This document shows, one piece after another, positions 7,781-15,887 of a stretch of DNA of 64,000 nucleotides. Made by a program: the position numbers and the translations under genes. The notes beneath the pieces are model-generated. The model did not search any database, was not told the origin of the DNA, and worked only from the letters and a program-made list of their open reading frames with translations. Each line of letters opens with the position of its first letter. The first letter of the stretch is position 1. This stretch comes from Candidatus Poseidoniales archaeon. GTDB lineage: Archaea; Thermoplasmatota; Poseidoniia; Poseidoniales; Poseidoniaceae. The stretch spans positions 1 through 64,000 of the forward strand of contig QXYC01000019.1 of NCBI GenBank assembly GCA_009887095.1. The letters run 5' to 3'.

Positions 7781-8218
7781 ATGCAACCTGGTCAGCAACC
7801 TCCGCAAGGCTTCCAATGGGACTCGGCAGGTCAACAACAAACCGCCCCTGCTGAACAAATGTTGCAAGGATCTCCTAACATGTTGCAGGGTGCTCCACAA
7901 TCAATGATGGGGAACAACGCATACGGTCAACAGCAGATGATGATGCAACAACCATCGACCAACGCAACAGCCGCCCTTGTCATCTCGCTCTTATCTTTGG
8001 TAGGAGGGTTCGTGTTTTTCCTTCCATTTTTCCTTGCCCCTGTCTCCCTTCTTATGGCGAACAGTTCTTTGAAAACCACATCAATGCATCCCGGCCATTC
8101 AGACCATGGAATTGCACGGGCAGCTCAGATTATTTCTGGAATTATCACAGGATTTATGGCCGTCGGCTTGGTTATTTTCGCTCTGTTTATTGGTCTTTTA
8201 ATGACACAAGGCTTTTGA
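7781..8218 (+). CDS. Gln-rich two-span membrane protein (DUF4190-like)
   Basis: The first 60 residues are rich in Gln, Met, Pro and Asn and look disordered. Two hydrophobic segments follow: ALVISLLSLVGGFVFFLPFF and, after a short polar loop, IISGIITGFMAVGLVIFALF. This arrangement resembles small DUF4190-type membrane proteins with a low-complexity N terminus. No catalytic residues are visible. The ATG at 7781 is supported by the TATA box 26 nt upstream; a longer version from 7760 is less likely. Function unknown; it could be an adaptor whose Gln-rich tail faces the cytoplasm. Confidence 0.7.
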   Translation: MQPGQQPPQGFQWDSAGQQQTAPAEQMLQGSPNMLQGAPQSMMGNNAYGQQQMMMQQPSTNATAALVISLLSLVGGFVFFLPFFLAPVSLLMANSSLKTTSMHPGHSDHGIARAAQIISGIITGFMAVGLVIFALFIGLLMTQGF

Positions 8219-8228
8219 TGCGATTCTT

Positions 8229-9392
8229 ATGACCGCTGAAGATCGCTATGCCCGCCATTTGGCGCTTCCGGGCGTTGGGTCGGCTGGCCAGAAAAAGTTG
8301 GCAGAATCGAACGTATTAGTCATCGGTGCTGGCGGGCTTGGGAGTCCTGTGTTGCTCTATCTTGCTGCTGCGGGCGTCGGCCGAATCGGCATCGTGGATG
8401 ACGATATCGTTTCGCTCTCCAATCTTCAACGCCAAGTGATTCATTCGTCAGCCCATCTTGGTGAAAAGAAAGTTCACTCTGCCAAACGACGAATCAATGA
8501 ACTCAATGATGATGTGGATGTTGTTGTCTATGATGCGCGGTTCACGCCTAAAAACGCCCTTGAGATTTTGAATCAAGGGTGGGATGTTGTTGTTGATGGG
8601 TGCGATAATCTCCCGACACGTTATCTTGTTGACGATGCGTGTTCGCTGGTCGACTTGCCTTGGGTGTATGGTTCTATATATCGCTTTGAAGGCCAAGTAA
8701 GCGTCTTCAATTCCAATGGAGGTCCCTGCTACAGAGATCTTTTTCCAACAGCTCCGCCCGCAGAAAGCGTCCCTTCTTGTTCAGAAGGTGGCGTGCTTGG
8801 TGTTTTACCAGGTGTCATTGGCTCGCTTCAAGCCAATGAAGCATTGAAACTGATAATCGGCTTTGGCGAACCCTTAATCGGCCGATTGTTGCTGTACGAT
8901 GCTGAGTCCATGAAGTTCAATGAACTCACCTTTGGGCGAGACGAGGATCGAGCCCCCATCACATCGCTGAATGATGTTTCTGCAATGTTTGCAGAACCAC
9001 AATGGTGCATTGTCGCCGATCCCAGGCGCACAGTTGAAGAGGGAGATGCCCCCACCATCGGAACAATGTTCCAAAGCATCTCGATGGCTAACTTTATTTC
9101 GAAAAGAACGGATGGATGGTCTCCATTTATCCTCGATGTACGTTCGCTTATGGAGTTCCAGCAAGGGCATGTTGCTTCGTGCGATCATCAGGTGGCCCAT
9201 GATTCGGTGGTTTCTTCGATCGCCCAACTGCCAACAGACAACGATATTGTCGTGCACTGCAAGAGCGGCATGCGATCCCAAATCGCGGCCATGCTCTTGA
9301 TTCAAGCAGGTATGGATGGCTCCAAACTCTACAACCTCGAGGGCGGCATTCTCGCATGGCAATCTGCTCTACCTGAAGAAATCGTTCAATGA
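8229..9392 (+). CDS. E1-like adenylyltransferase with C-terminal rhodanese domain (MoeB/ThiF/Uba4 type)
   Basis: Residues 1 to about 250 form a ThiF/MoeB domain with GAGGLGSPVLLYLAAAGVG for ATP, the VDDDIVSLSNLQRQ loop, VVDGCDNLPTRY, and the cysteine-bearing ESVPSCSEGGVLGVLPG. Residues 280 to 387 form a rhodanese domain with active-site loop HCKSGMRS. This fusion, as in MoeZ/MOCS3/Uba4, adenylates the C-terminal Gly-Gly of a ubiquitin-fold sulphur carrier (MoaD, ThiS or SAMP) and then thiolates it. In this organism it could serve molybdopterin synthesis for the Mo hydroxylase at 29293-33679, tRNA thiolation, or protein sampylation. The sequence alone does not choose among these. Confidence 0.88.
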   Translation: MTAEDRYARHLALPGVGSAGQKKLAESNVLVIGAGGLGSPVLLYLAAAGVGRIGIVDDDIVSLSNLQRQVIHSSAHLGEKKVHSAKRRINELNDDVDVVVYDARFTPKNALEILNQGWDVVVDGCDNLPTRYLVDDACSLVDLPWVYGSIYRFEGQVSVFNSNGGPCYRDLFPTAPPAESVPSCSEGGVLGVLPGVIGSLQANEALKLIIGFGEPLIGRLLLYDAESMKFNELTFGRDEDRAPITSLNDVSAMFAEPQWCIVADPRRTVEEGDAPTIGTMFQSISMANFISKRTDGWSPFILDVRSLMEFQQGHVASCDHQVAHDSVVSSIAQLPTDNDIVVHCKSGMRSQIAAMLLIQAGMDGSKLYNLEGGILAWQSALPEEIVQ

Positions 9393-9473
9393 GTGGATGT
9401 TGCGTTTCTCTTCTTCTCGATGAACCAGCATTGCTTGGGTTGAATCAAGCGTGAGGTTCAAGACTCAATTGCG

Positions 9474-9495
9474 CCCCCTGTAAACGAAAGGGGGG
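9474..9495 (+). repeat. C5/G5 hairpin covering the Shine-Dalgarno of the receiver-domain gene
   Basis: CCCCC at 9474-9478 can pair with the G run at 9490-9495 around an 11-12 base loop. The G run is also the only purine-rich ribosome-binding sequence ahead of the ATG at 9501. A closed stem would hide it, so translation could be conditional if the transcript includes this leader. Confidence 0.4.
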
Positions 9496-9500
9496 AGAAC

Positions 9501-10553
9501 ATGGCCAAGGTAATCGTCGCAGATGAGAATGAAGGACGAAGGGGCCTTTTGGCTAACACCCTCGAACGCGAAGGTTTTGAAATCACCCGTGCGGGAACCC
9601 TGCGTCAAGCCGAAGGCACTGCTTTAGCCATCATGCCGGAAGTGGTGCTGATTGACAGTGAATGGAAAAACGGGGATGCAATTGACGCGTCTCAAAGGCT
9701 CATGTCTGACCCCGAATTTGCGTTCAAGTGCCGCATTGTCATTCTGTCGAGAAACACAAGCCAAGAGTACCTTGTTGGCGCAGCTCAAGCAGGTGTTGCT
9801 GAAGTAATGGGCAAGCCAATCGACATGTCTGCACTTGTGGACCAACTCCACCGCCACACTCGCAAGCAATTCGTTCCGCCTCCAGCAGAAGTCAACACTG
9901 GGGGTGGCACCGGCGGAACATTCGATGTATCCATGACCATGGGCGACAGCAAGTGGGCACTTCCCATGCTCAAAGGATTGGTTGGACCTGAGAAAATTGA
10001 CAGCGGATTCATCAATGAAATTCTGGGGCAGATGGGAGAAGAAGGCCTTGAAGTCAACGAGGAATTGGATCCCTCTACAATGTCTGCGATGCTCCGTCTC
10101 GCCCTCAACAAGTTAGTCGGTGAAACAGACGGGCAAGCAGATGCTACGCAAAAGGGACCATCTTTTTCAGACCTCAAACGCAGCGATTCACTTGGGAAAG
10201 GCAAAGCGAACGCCCCCCTTGCAGCGATGAACCAAGGATTCAAATCTTCGATGGAAGATATTTTGGAGGCGCAAGCCCAAGGGCTCGCTCAAGAAGTCGA
10301 AGATGCAATGGATGGTATCCTCGATGAATCTCCTGACCTGATTACGATTCATCAAGAAAGCACGATGACGCTGATTGATCCAGAAGTTCTCAAATTGACG
10401 CGGCTAACCACAGAGTTTGTTTCAGATCTCATGTGGAACCTTGGACGCCCTGGAGCCGTTTCTGACATCACGCTCATGACTCAGGTGGAAGATGCTGCCC
10501 AGATGCTCCAAGATGTCCTCGAGTCATTGCCTGCGGCGGAGGAAGAGGAATGA
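9501..10553 (+). CDS. Receiver-domain protein with an unrecognised C-terminal region
   Basis: Residues 1 to about 120 are a response-regulator receiver. They show the acidic pair in VADENEGRR (Asp8/Glu9), the phosphoacceptor Asp52 in VLIDSEWKNGD, Ser83 in VILSRN, and Lys105 in VMGKPIDM. A Gly/Thr-rich linker follows near residue 135. The remaining 210 residues are largely helical and acidic, with no DNA-binding or enzyme motif I recognise. The end LESLPAAEEEE overlaps the next start by ATGA, so it is coupled to a TVP38-type membrane protein. No histidine kinase is nearby, so the phosphodonor must be elsewhere. Confidence 0.8.
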   Translation: MAKVIVADENEGRRGLLANTLEREGFEITRAGTLRQAEGTALAIMPEVVLIDSEWKNGDAIDASQRLMSDPEFAFKCRIVILSRNTSQEYLVGAAQAGVAEVMGKPIDMSALVDQLHRHTRKQFVPPPAEVNTGGGTGGTFDVSMTMGDSKWALPMLKGLVGPEKIDSGFINEILGQMGEEGLEVNEELDPSTMSAMLRLALNKLVGETDGQADATQKGPSFSDLKRSDSLGKGKANAPLAAMNQGFKSSMEDILEAQAQGLAQEVEDAMDGILDESPDLITIHQESTMTLIDPEVLKLTRLTTEFVSDLMWNLGRPGAVSDITLMTQVEDAAQMLQDVLESLPAAEEEE

Positions 10554-11350
10554 AAACCCTCGCCTCAATACCAAAGCCTGCAGAGATGCAATTGATTGAC
10601 GGAAAGGACAGTTTACAACAAATGAGGGAACATCAACCGCTTCTGTACCGTTGGCGTGCATTATTTGGTGTTGTGATTTTGGTTTTGTGTGCGCTTGCTG
10701 GTTACCTTTTGTTTCAAGACGCTGTTTCGATCATTGGCTGGTTTGAGGACGTGGGTCCTATGGGGCCAGTTTTCTATGCATTGGCTGTCGCCTTGAGCAT
10801 TGTCTTGTTGATTCCTTCTCCCTTGCTCAAAGTTGCTTCAGGAGCCATCTTTCCATTCTGGATTGCAACCCTCGTCAATTATGCAGCCTCTTTAATTGGA
10901 GGCATGGTGGCATTTTTGCTTGGAAGGTGGTTGTTCCGAGATACCATCCAAGCGTCGATTTCCACTGATAAGAAGATGAAACGAGTTGAAAAGGCGTTGG
11001 CAGGTGATGCCATGCGAATCTCGATTTTGGTTCGGCTTTCTCCATTGATTCCAGATGAATGGCTGAACTACATGATGTCCGCAGGCCCAGTTTCGCTCCG
11101 AGTGTTCACACTTTCGAATGCAACGAGCATTGTGTATTCAATCGCTTATGCCTATTACGGCCATGTGCTCGGAAGTTTCGCCCTCAATCGAAGCGCGCTT
11201 CAAGAAGTTCAAACTTCGCCCACTGGAGGCGCTTTACTCGTCTTCGGTATCCTTGCCTCGGTCCTTGCAACGGTCTACATCACTCGAGCTTCAATGGCTG
11301 CTTTGAGCGGTGCTTTGGAGCAAGAAAGCGAAGAACCCAGTCAATTGTGA
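10550..11350 (+). CDS. TVP38/TMEM64 (SNARE-associated/DedA-like) membrane protein
   Basis: This 266-residue membrane protein has an N-terminal soluble 45 residues and then about five or six spans. The family core is clear: LLIPSPLLKVASGAIFPFW, followed by AASLIGGMVAFLLGRWLFRD, then ISILVRLSPLIPDEWLNYMM and a late hydrophobic pair ending ATVYITRA. Members of this superfamily are linked to lipid scrambling or flipping and membrane homeostasis in bacteria and eukaryotes. The ATGA overlap with the receiver-domain gene suggests joint function, perhaps a membrane-stress response, which is inference. Confidence 0.82.
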   Translation: MKTLASIPKPAEMQLIDGKDSLQQMREHQPLLYRWRALFGVVILVLCALAGYLLFQDAVSIIGWFEDVGPMGPVFYALAVALSIVLLIPSPLLKVASGAIFPFWIATLVNYAASLIGGMVAFLLGRWLFRDTIQASISTDKKMKRVEKALAGDAMRISILVRLSPLIPDEWLNYMMSAGPVSLRVFTLSNATSIVYSIAYAYYGHVLGSFALNRSALQEVQTSPTGGALLVFGILASVLATVYITRASMAALSGALEQESEEPSQL

Positions 11351-11371
11351 CCAGATAATCCGGCCGCTGGT

Positions 11372-11379
11372 TTTGTATT
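11372..11379 (+). promoter_or_regulatory. TATA-like box before the E1 gene
   Basis: TTTGTATT is centred about 25 nt before the ATG at 11401, which fits a leaderless archaeal transcript. No Shine-Dalgarno is seen ahead of that ATG. Confidence 0.4.
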
Positions 11380-11400
11380 CGTGTGTCGATTGGGCGATGC

Positions 11401-14004
11401 ATGAGCCAAGGGGACTTACCGGCGATACACGGTTCAGAATGGAGGGCAAGCGCACCGCTTACCTTTACGCAACCCCTGCTAGCCGACGCCGCAAGAACCG
11501 AGGTATTGCGCTTTGTTGCTCAACGTCACGACGGTCATTTATTCCTCGTTGCAAATGTGTGGGATGTCTTGGTTGAAAACGAACCTGCGCAGTTTGAGGG
11601 TGAGTCTTGGCACACGTTTACGACTCGCTTCATCGAGGCAGTCCACCGAGGGCTTCAGGCACAAATTCAGGCAAAAATGGGTCAGGATGAAGGCGTCGAG
11701 GTCATCCCTCGCCGAACCATGGATGTGTTCCTTGATCGCCGTGCTCAACACTTCCTTGTGGATTTACGTCTGACCTTCCGAAGGTTAGCGCATTACATGG
11801 CAGTGGGCATCGGCCAGCGTCTTGAATGGCAACGGACCATGACCCGCACCCGAAAACTCGATGCTCATCTCAAAACAATCTACGCAGAAGGCATGGCGAC
11901 CCCTGATGGGGGGTCCTTCGGAGGCAAAGGCTTCCGCTCCACATGGCAAGAGGGCGTTGTTGCTGTGGCAACAGCCCTTCACCGGCAGCCGGATGCTCCA
12001 CGAGACGCAATCCCAGGAAAAGGATACGACGGCGACTTAGTGGCGCCAATGATTCGGGACATTGGGCTCGGTCTTGCCATGGGCGACACGCCATTGGACG
12101 TCATGGCTGCGAACCTCGGAAAAGCCGGTTCAAATCAAAACGGTGGTTGGGACGGCGCAGGCGGTCGAGATTTGCACGTTGGTGCCTGGCACGTCGGGGT
12201 CTTACCACCCACTGCTCCTCTTCCGATTGCAAGCGTAACCATGACCGGACTTGCCTTCGCTGCTTGGCGCCAGAACCTTGACCGCTTCCATGTTGCTTGT
12301 ATTGGCGAAGGGACTTCTTCGTCTGGTGAATTTTGGGAAGCGATGAACCTCGCTGGAGCGCGTGGTTTGCCGATTTGTTACATCCTTCAAAACAATCAAA
12401 TCGCTCTTGATACCCCCCCAGCAAAACAATCTGGCGTAGAGGTATGGGCAGACAAAGCAGTCGCAATGGGCTTCCCAGCATGGACCATCGATGGTTCGGA
12501 CCCAGCCGCTTGGCATGCCAGCGCTGCTGTGGCTAGAGAGTTCGCAATGGAAGGAGGCGGTCCAACCCTCATTCACGTCGAGACAATGCGCGGCTGTGGC
12601 CACGCCCATCACCATGATGATCTCTATCTCGGGAACGCCTCTGGCACACCGCCAGGGTATGTGGACCGGGACCTGCTTGCGTACTGGGAGGCAAAAGATC
12701 CCATTCCAACCCACCGTCAACTCTTGCTTGACCTCGGTGTGGATGAAATCGCTTTGGCCAACATGGAAGAAGAGGAACAATCACTCGTCGATAAGGCACT
12801 CAAAGCGGTAACGGAGATGCCTTGGCCAGATCCTGAAACGGTTACGAAAGGCGTCACTACTCTCAACGATGCTGAAACGCATAAACAACGGTTTGACCGT
12901 CTTCAGACACCGTTTGAAGGCTCCGAAGCTCCAGCGCCACTGGCCGTTGGCGAAACAACGCTCGAATACGTCGAATCAGGCGGCTGGACGTACGCACGTG
13001 CGATTCAACAAGCCATGGCAGACATTGCAACTCGACACGGCGATCAATGTGTGTTCATCGGTGAAGACATGGAAGTGGCCGGTGCGTTTGGAATGAACAT
13101 GGCGCTCAAGAATGCCGGCCATGCAGACAAACTTGTGGATATGCCATTGTGTGAGGCTGTGATTGTTCACACCGGTACAGGAGCGGCCCTCTCCGGCATG
13201 CGACCGATGGTTGAAATTCAGTTCGGTGGCTTTGCTGCACTCGGTTACAATGCGCTGATCAACAACGCTGCAATGCTACGATGGCGCTGGGGTGCAGATT
13301 GCCCAATGACCATTCGTATACCGCTCGGAGCAAAAACGCGCTCTGGACCTTTCCATGCCAACATGATTGAATCATGGTTTGCGAATGACCCGGGCATGGT
13401 CGTCATCGCCCCAGGTTGCCCTCAAGACGCTTACGACCTTCTAATGGAAGCGGCTGAACTCAACGACCCAGTGATCATGCTCGAACACATTGGCTTGTAC
13501 GGGCTCGGTGGCGGATTGACAGGCTGGGGGCAAAACATCAACCAAAAGGTGGACACTTCTCCGGTGCAAACGGCCATTGCGGAAGGAAAGAGGCACAAAA
13601 TCGGCAAAGCTGCGGTCATACGAGGTGGTCGAGACATCACGCTGGTGACATGGGGTTCAATGATTCACATTGCAAAGCAAGCCGCTGAGGCGTTGTCATC
13701 TGAGGACATCGAAGTGGAAATTATCGATTTGCGTACCTTGCTACCATTTGATGCTCAAACTTGCATTGAATCTGTTTCAAGGACCGGACGGCTCGTGATT
13801 CTACAAGAGGGCCAATGGAACGGAGGACTCGGTCACACACTGCAAAGTCGAATTCTTGAATCAAGTTTCTATTCGCTCGAAGCAGCGCCGGTTGTCATCG
13901 GTGCCATCGATACGCCAGTTCCTTTCTCCCCGCCCTTGGAAGATTTCACCGTCCCCTCATTGGACCACGTGATCGAAGTCGTAAGGTTCAGCGCTCAATC
14001 CTGA
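11401..14004 (+). CDS. 2-oxoacid dehydrogenase E1, fused alpha and beta subunits
   Basis: This thiamine-diphosphate enzyme would decarboxylate branched-chain 2-oxoacids (or pyruvate) for an E2/E3 complex. After about 140 N-terminal residues of unknown type comes the alpha domain: GGRDLHVGAWHVG, the TPP/Mg motif from CIGEGTSSSGEFWEAM to ILQNNQIA, and HAHHHDDLY where the phosphorylation-loop region usually lies. From about residue 510 the beta domain follows: TYARAIQQAMADIA, FIGEDMEVAGAFG, MPLCEAVIVHTGTGAA and VEIQFGGF. Total length is 867 residues. The GTG at 11383 is an alternative start. No E2 or E3 gene is in the window. It converges with the aquaporin gene with a 10-base overlap. Confidence 0.88.
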   Translation: MSQGDLPAIHGSEWRASAPLTFTQPLLADAARTEVLRFVAQRHDGHLFLVANVWDVLVENEPAQFEGESWHTFTTRFIEAVHRGLQAQIQAKMGQDEGVEVIPRRTMDVFLDRRAQHFLVDLRLTFRRLAHYMAVGIGQRLEWQRTMTRTRKLDAHLKTIYAEGMATPDGGSFGGKGFRSTWQEGVVAVATALHRQPDAPRDAIPGKGYDGDLVAPMIRDIGLGLAMGDTPLDVMAANLGKAGSNQNGGWDGAGGRDLHVGAWHVGVLPPTAPLPIASVTMTGLAFAAWRQNLDRFHVACIGEGTSSSGEFWEAMNLAGARGLPICYILQNNQIALDTPPAKQSGVEVWADKAVAMGFPAWTIDGSDPAAWHASAAVAREFAMEGGGPTLIHVETMRGCGHAHHHDDLYLGNASGTPPGYVDRDLLAYWEAKDPIPTHRQLLLDLGVDEIALANMEEEEQSLVDKALKAVTEMPWPDPETVTKGVTTLNDAETHKQRFDRLQTPFEGSEAPAPLAVGETTLEYVESGGWTYARAIQQAMADIATRHGDQCVFIGEDMEVAGAFGMNMALKNAGHADKLVDMPLCEAVIVHTGTGAALSGMRPMVEIQFGGFAALGYNALINNAAMLRWRWGADCPMTIRIPLGAKTRSGPFHANMIESWFANDPGMVVIAPGCPQDAYDLLMEAAELNDPVIMLEHIGLYGLGGGLTGWGQNINQKVDTSPVQTAIAEGKRHKIGKAAVIRGGRDITLVTWGSMIHIAKQAAEALSSEDIEVEIIDLRTLLPFDAQTCIESVSRTGRLVILQEGQWNGGLGHTLQSRILESSFYSLEAAPVVIGAIDTPVPFSPPLEDFTVPSLDHVIEVVRFSAQS

Positions 14005-14618
14005 TCGCTTTTTGAGGCAAAAAGACGCACATAAATCTCTGCCGCAAGCAAAGCTCCTGCGACGGTTGTAAAACTATAGAACGGAAGGCTCGAGGCCATT
14101 CCGTTGACGAGGTTCGGCCCAAACGTCCGCGCCGGATTCATCGATGCTCCTGTGAGCGGGCCAAAGAAATAGGCCAACACAGCAACGGTAGCGCCTACAA
14201 AAAAAGCAATCGAAACATGCGTTTCAGATTTGACAACAATCCAGTAGATCGAGGCCATCAATACGAAGGTGATGAACACCTCAATGGCAGTTCCTTGGAG
14301 CATATTGACGTCATCAGCAAGCTGTGTCGGTCCGATACCATCCAACATCCAAGCAGCGGTCAAGGCCCCTGTAAGTTGAGCCGCAATGTAGGGTCCAAGG
14401 GCCGCTTTTTCGAGATGTCCGGAACGGGTGAAGGCAATGCTGACAGCTGGATTGATGTGAGCGCCGCTGATCGGTTGTAAGACGAGGATTGCCATGGTGA
14501 CGGCGGCACCAAAGGCAAGCGATACCAACCATCCCGGAGCGCCCAAGGCAATACTGCCACAGCCCACAGCGACCATGAACCATGTTCCAGCGAATTCCGA
14601 GAGAATCCGCCCCCGCAT
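13995..14618 (-). CDS. Aquaporin / MIP-family channel
   Basis: The two signature NPA boxes are present in GAHINPAVSIAF and GASMNPARTFGP. They lie in the two half-helices of an internally duplicated six-span fold of 207 residues, typical for water channels and glycerol facilitators. The start at 14618 (MRGRILSEFAGTW) matches the family N terminus; a longer frame to 14747 encodes unconvincing sequence. A TATA-like ACATAAT (complement of 14641-14647) lies 26 nt upstream, so the message may be leaderless. A perfect inverted repeat spans the start codon. Whether it carries water or glycerol cannot be judged safely. Confidence 0.9.
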   Translation of the reverse strand: MRGRILSEFAGTWFMVAVGCGSIALGAPGWLVSLAFGAAVTMAILVLQPISGAHINPAVSIAFTRSGHLEKAALGPYIAAQLTGALTAAWMLDGIGPTQLADDVNMLQGTAIEVFITFVLMASIYWIVVKSETHVSIAFFVGATVAVLAYFFGPLTGASMNPARTFGPNLVNGMASSLPFYSFTTVAGALLAAEIYVRLFASKSDQD

Positions 14619-14632
14619 GCTTTGGGGGCGGA
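14606..14632 (-). repeat. Perfect 9-bp inverted repeat across the aquaporin start codon
   Basis: TCCGCCCCC at 14606-14614 and GGGGGCGGA at 14624-14632 are perfect inverted arms. The nine-base centre contains the aquaporin ATG. If transcription starts at the ATG, as the TATA box position suggests, the element acts on DNA as an operator. If there is a leader, the start codon would sit in an RNA hairpin loop. Confidence 0.5.
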
Positions 14633-14640
14633 GTGCCCGG

Positions 14641-14647
14641 ATTATGT
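14641..14647 (-). promoter_or_regulatory. TATA box of the aquaporin gene
   Basis: On the minus strand this reads ACATAAT. Its centre is about 26 nt before the ATG at 14618, the spacing seen for other probable leaderless starts in the window. Confidence 0.45.
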
Positions 14648-14718
14648 GCCTTTTGAAGGGCCAGTGTGTATTTGTATCCCAAGAGAAGGGTGAAGAAGGA
14701 GAGCGCTCAGCGAAGGGC

Positions 14719-15849
14719 ATGGGGTCCGAACAGAAAGTGATGGGCATCCCTCAGTTGGTCCATTTTCAGACCCTTATCACCACCGGTGCTCTCTTTTTGG
14801 GCTTGATTAGTTTGAAATTCGTTTCAACAGAAGTCAGTGCGAACAACATTGCCATGACGGTAAGCATCGCTGTTCTTGCGCTCTTCTTACTCATCTTTTC
14901 TGCGGATTTCTTCATTGAGGGTGCAAAAGGCCTTGCTCGGAGGGGCGGTCTGCCAGAAGTGGTCATCGGCTTAACGATTGTTTCAATCGGAACTTCTTTG
15001 CCAGAAATTTTGGTGACAAGTTCAGCGGCGAGCACGATTGGGGATGACCCGGCGTTAGCAGATTTCGCCATCGGCGGCATTCTTGGTTCAGTCTTTGTTC
15101 AAATTACGTTGATCATGGGCATTGTCGTTGTCAATAGAGGTTTGAAGATTCGAGAGTCGTGGTTAAAACGCGATGGCCAGATCATGCTCTTATCTGTTCT
15201 AATTCTCAGTTTCTTTTTGATTACAGAAGGAACGCTCGAACAATGGGAAGCGGGTATTTTAGTGACGTTGTATGTGGTGTACATCACCTGGTTGCTGACC
15301 AACAGAAAAGAGATTCAAGCAGAGGAATTGGAAGACGCTGTTCCAACCGAAACTCAGGGGTCCAACTGGACCACAGCAGCTTACATTGTGATGGTTGTTT
15401 TGGGACTTGCTTTTGCAGTGTTTGCAGCAGAACAACTTGTCCATTACGCTCAAGCGCTTGCCTCCGAGTTGGGGGTTCCTGAAGCAGTTGTTGGGACGAC
15501 AGTGTCTGGAATAGGTACTTCCTTACCTGAGTTGACAATTGCAATTATGGCTGCTAAGCGAAGTCAAGGTGTTGCGATCGGTACCCTCATTGGTTCAAAC
15601 ATCACTGACCCATTGCTGTCCATTGGTATTGCGGGCCTCATTCACCCTCTCGCCATCACTGAGGGTGGGCATGACCTCATCATCTACATCATCATGCCTT
15701 TCACCATCATCGGTTGTCTGTCAGCGTTGCTCATGATGAGGACTGCGTACGAGTTTAGGAAATGGGAAGGTTGGGTCATGATCAGCATTTATGGTGCCTT
15801 CCTTTTGACCCTTGAAGCCTATCGACGAGGATTCATCACATTTTCCTGA
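14719..15849 (+). CDS. Cation/Ca2+ exchanger family antiporter
   Basis: This 376-residue membrane protein of the CaCA superfamily carries two alpha-repeats of opposite topology. The first has VVIGLTIVSIGTSLPE and the second VVGTTVSGIGTSLPE; the GTSLPE acidic residues bind the cation. A charged cytoplasmic loop (TNRKEIQAEELEDA) separates the halves, and about ten spans are visible. It probably extrudes Ca2+ in exchange for Na+ or H+. The ATG at 14719 is preferred over 14740. It is divergent from the aquaporin, and a spacer of 100 bp holds both promoters. Confidence 0.87.
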   Translation: MGSEQKVMGIPQLVHFQTLITTGALFLGLISLKFVSTEVSANNIAMTVSIAVLALFLLIFSADFFIEGAKGLARRGGLPEVVIGLTIVSIGTSLPEILVTSSAASTIGDDPALADFAIGGILGSVFVQITLIMGIVVVNRGLKIRESWLKRDGQIMLLSVLILSFFLITEGTLEQWEAGILVTLYVVYITWLLTNRKEIQAEELEDAVPTETQGSNWTTAAYIVMVVLGLAFAVFAAEQLVHYAQALASELGVPEAVVGTTVSGIGTSLPELTIAIMAAKRSQGVAIGTLIGSNITDPLLSIGIAGLIHPLAITEGGHDLIIYIIMPFTIIGCLSALLMMRTAYEFRKWEGWVMISIYGAFLLTLEAYRRGFITFS

Positions 15850-15861
15850 ATCAATGGAGAC

Positions 15862-15867
15862 ATAAAG
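15862..15867 (+). promoter_or_regulatory. TATA-like box before the acyl-CoA dehydrogenase gene
   Basis: ATAAAG lies about 24 nt upstream of the ATG at 15888. The adjacent 15868-15880 segment is a GGAGG/CCTCC palindrome that may act at the promoter. Confidence 0.4.
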
Positions 15868-15887
15868 GGAGGCCTCCTCCCATAAGC

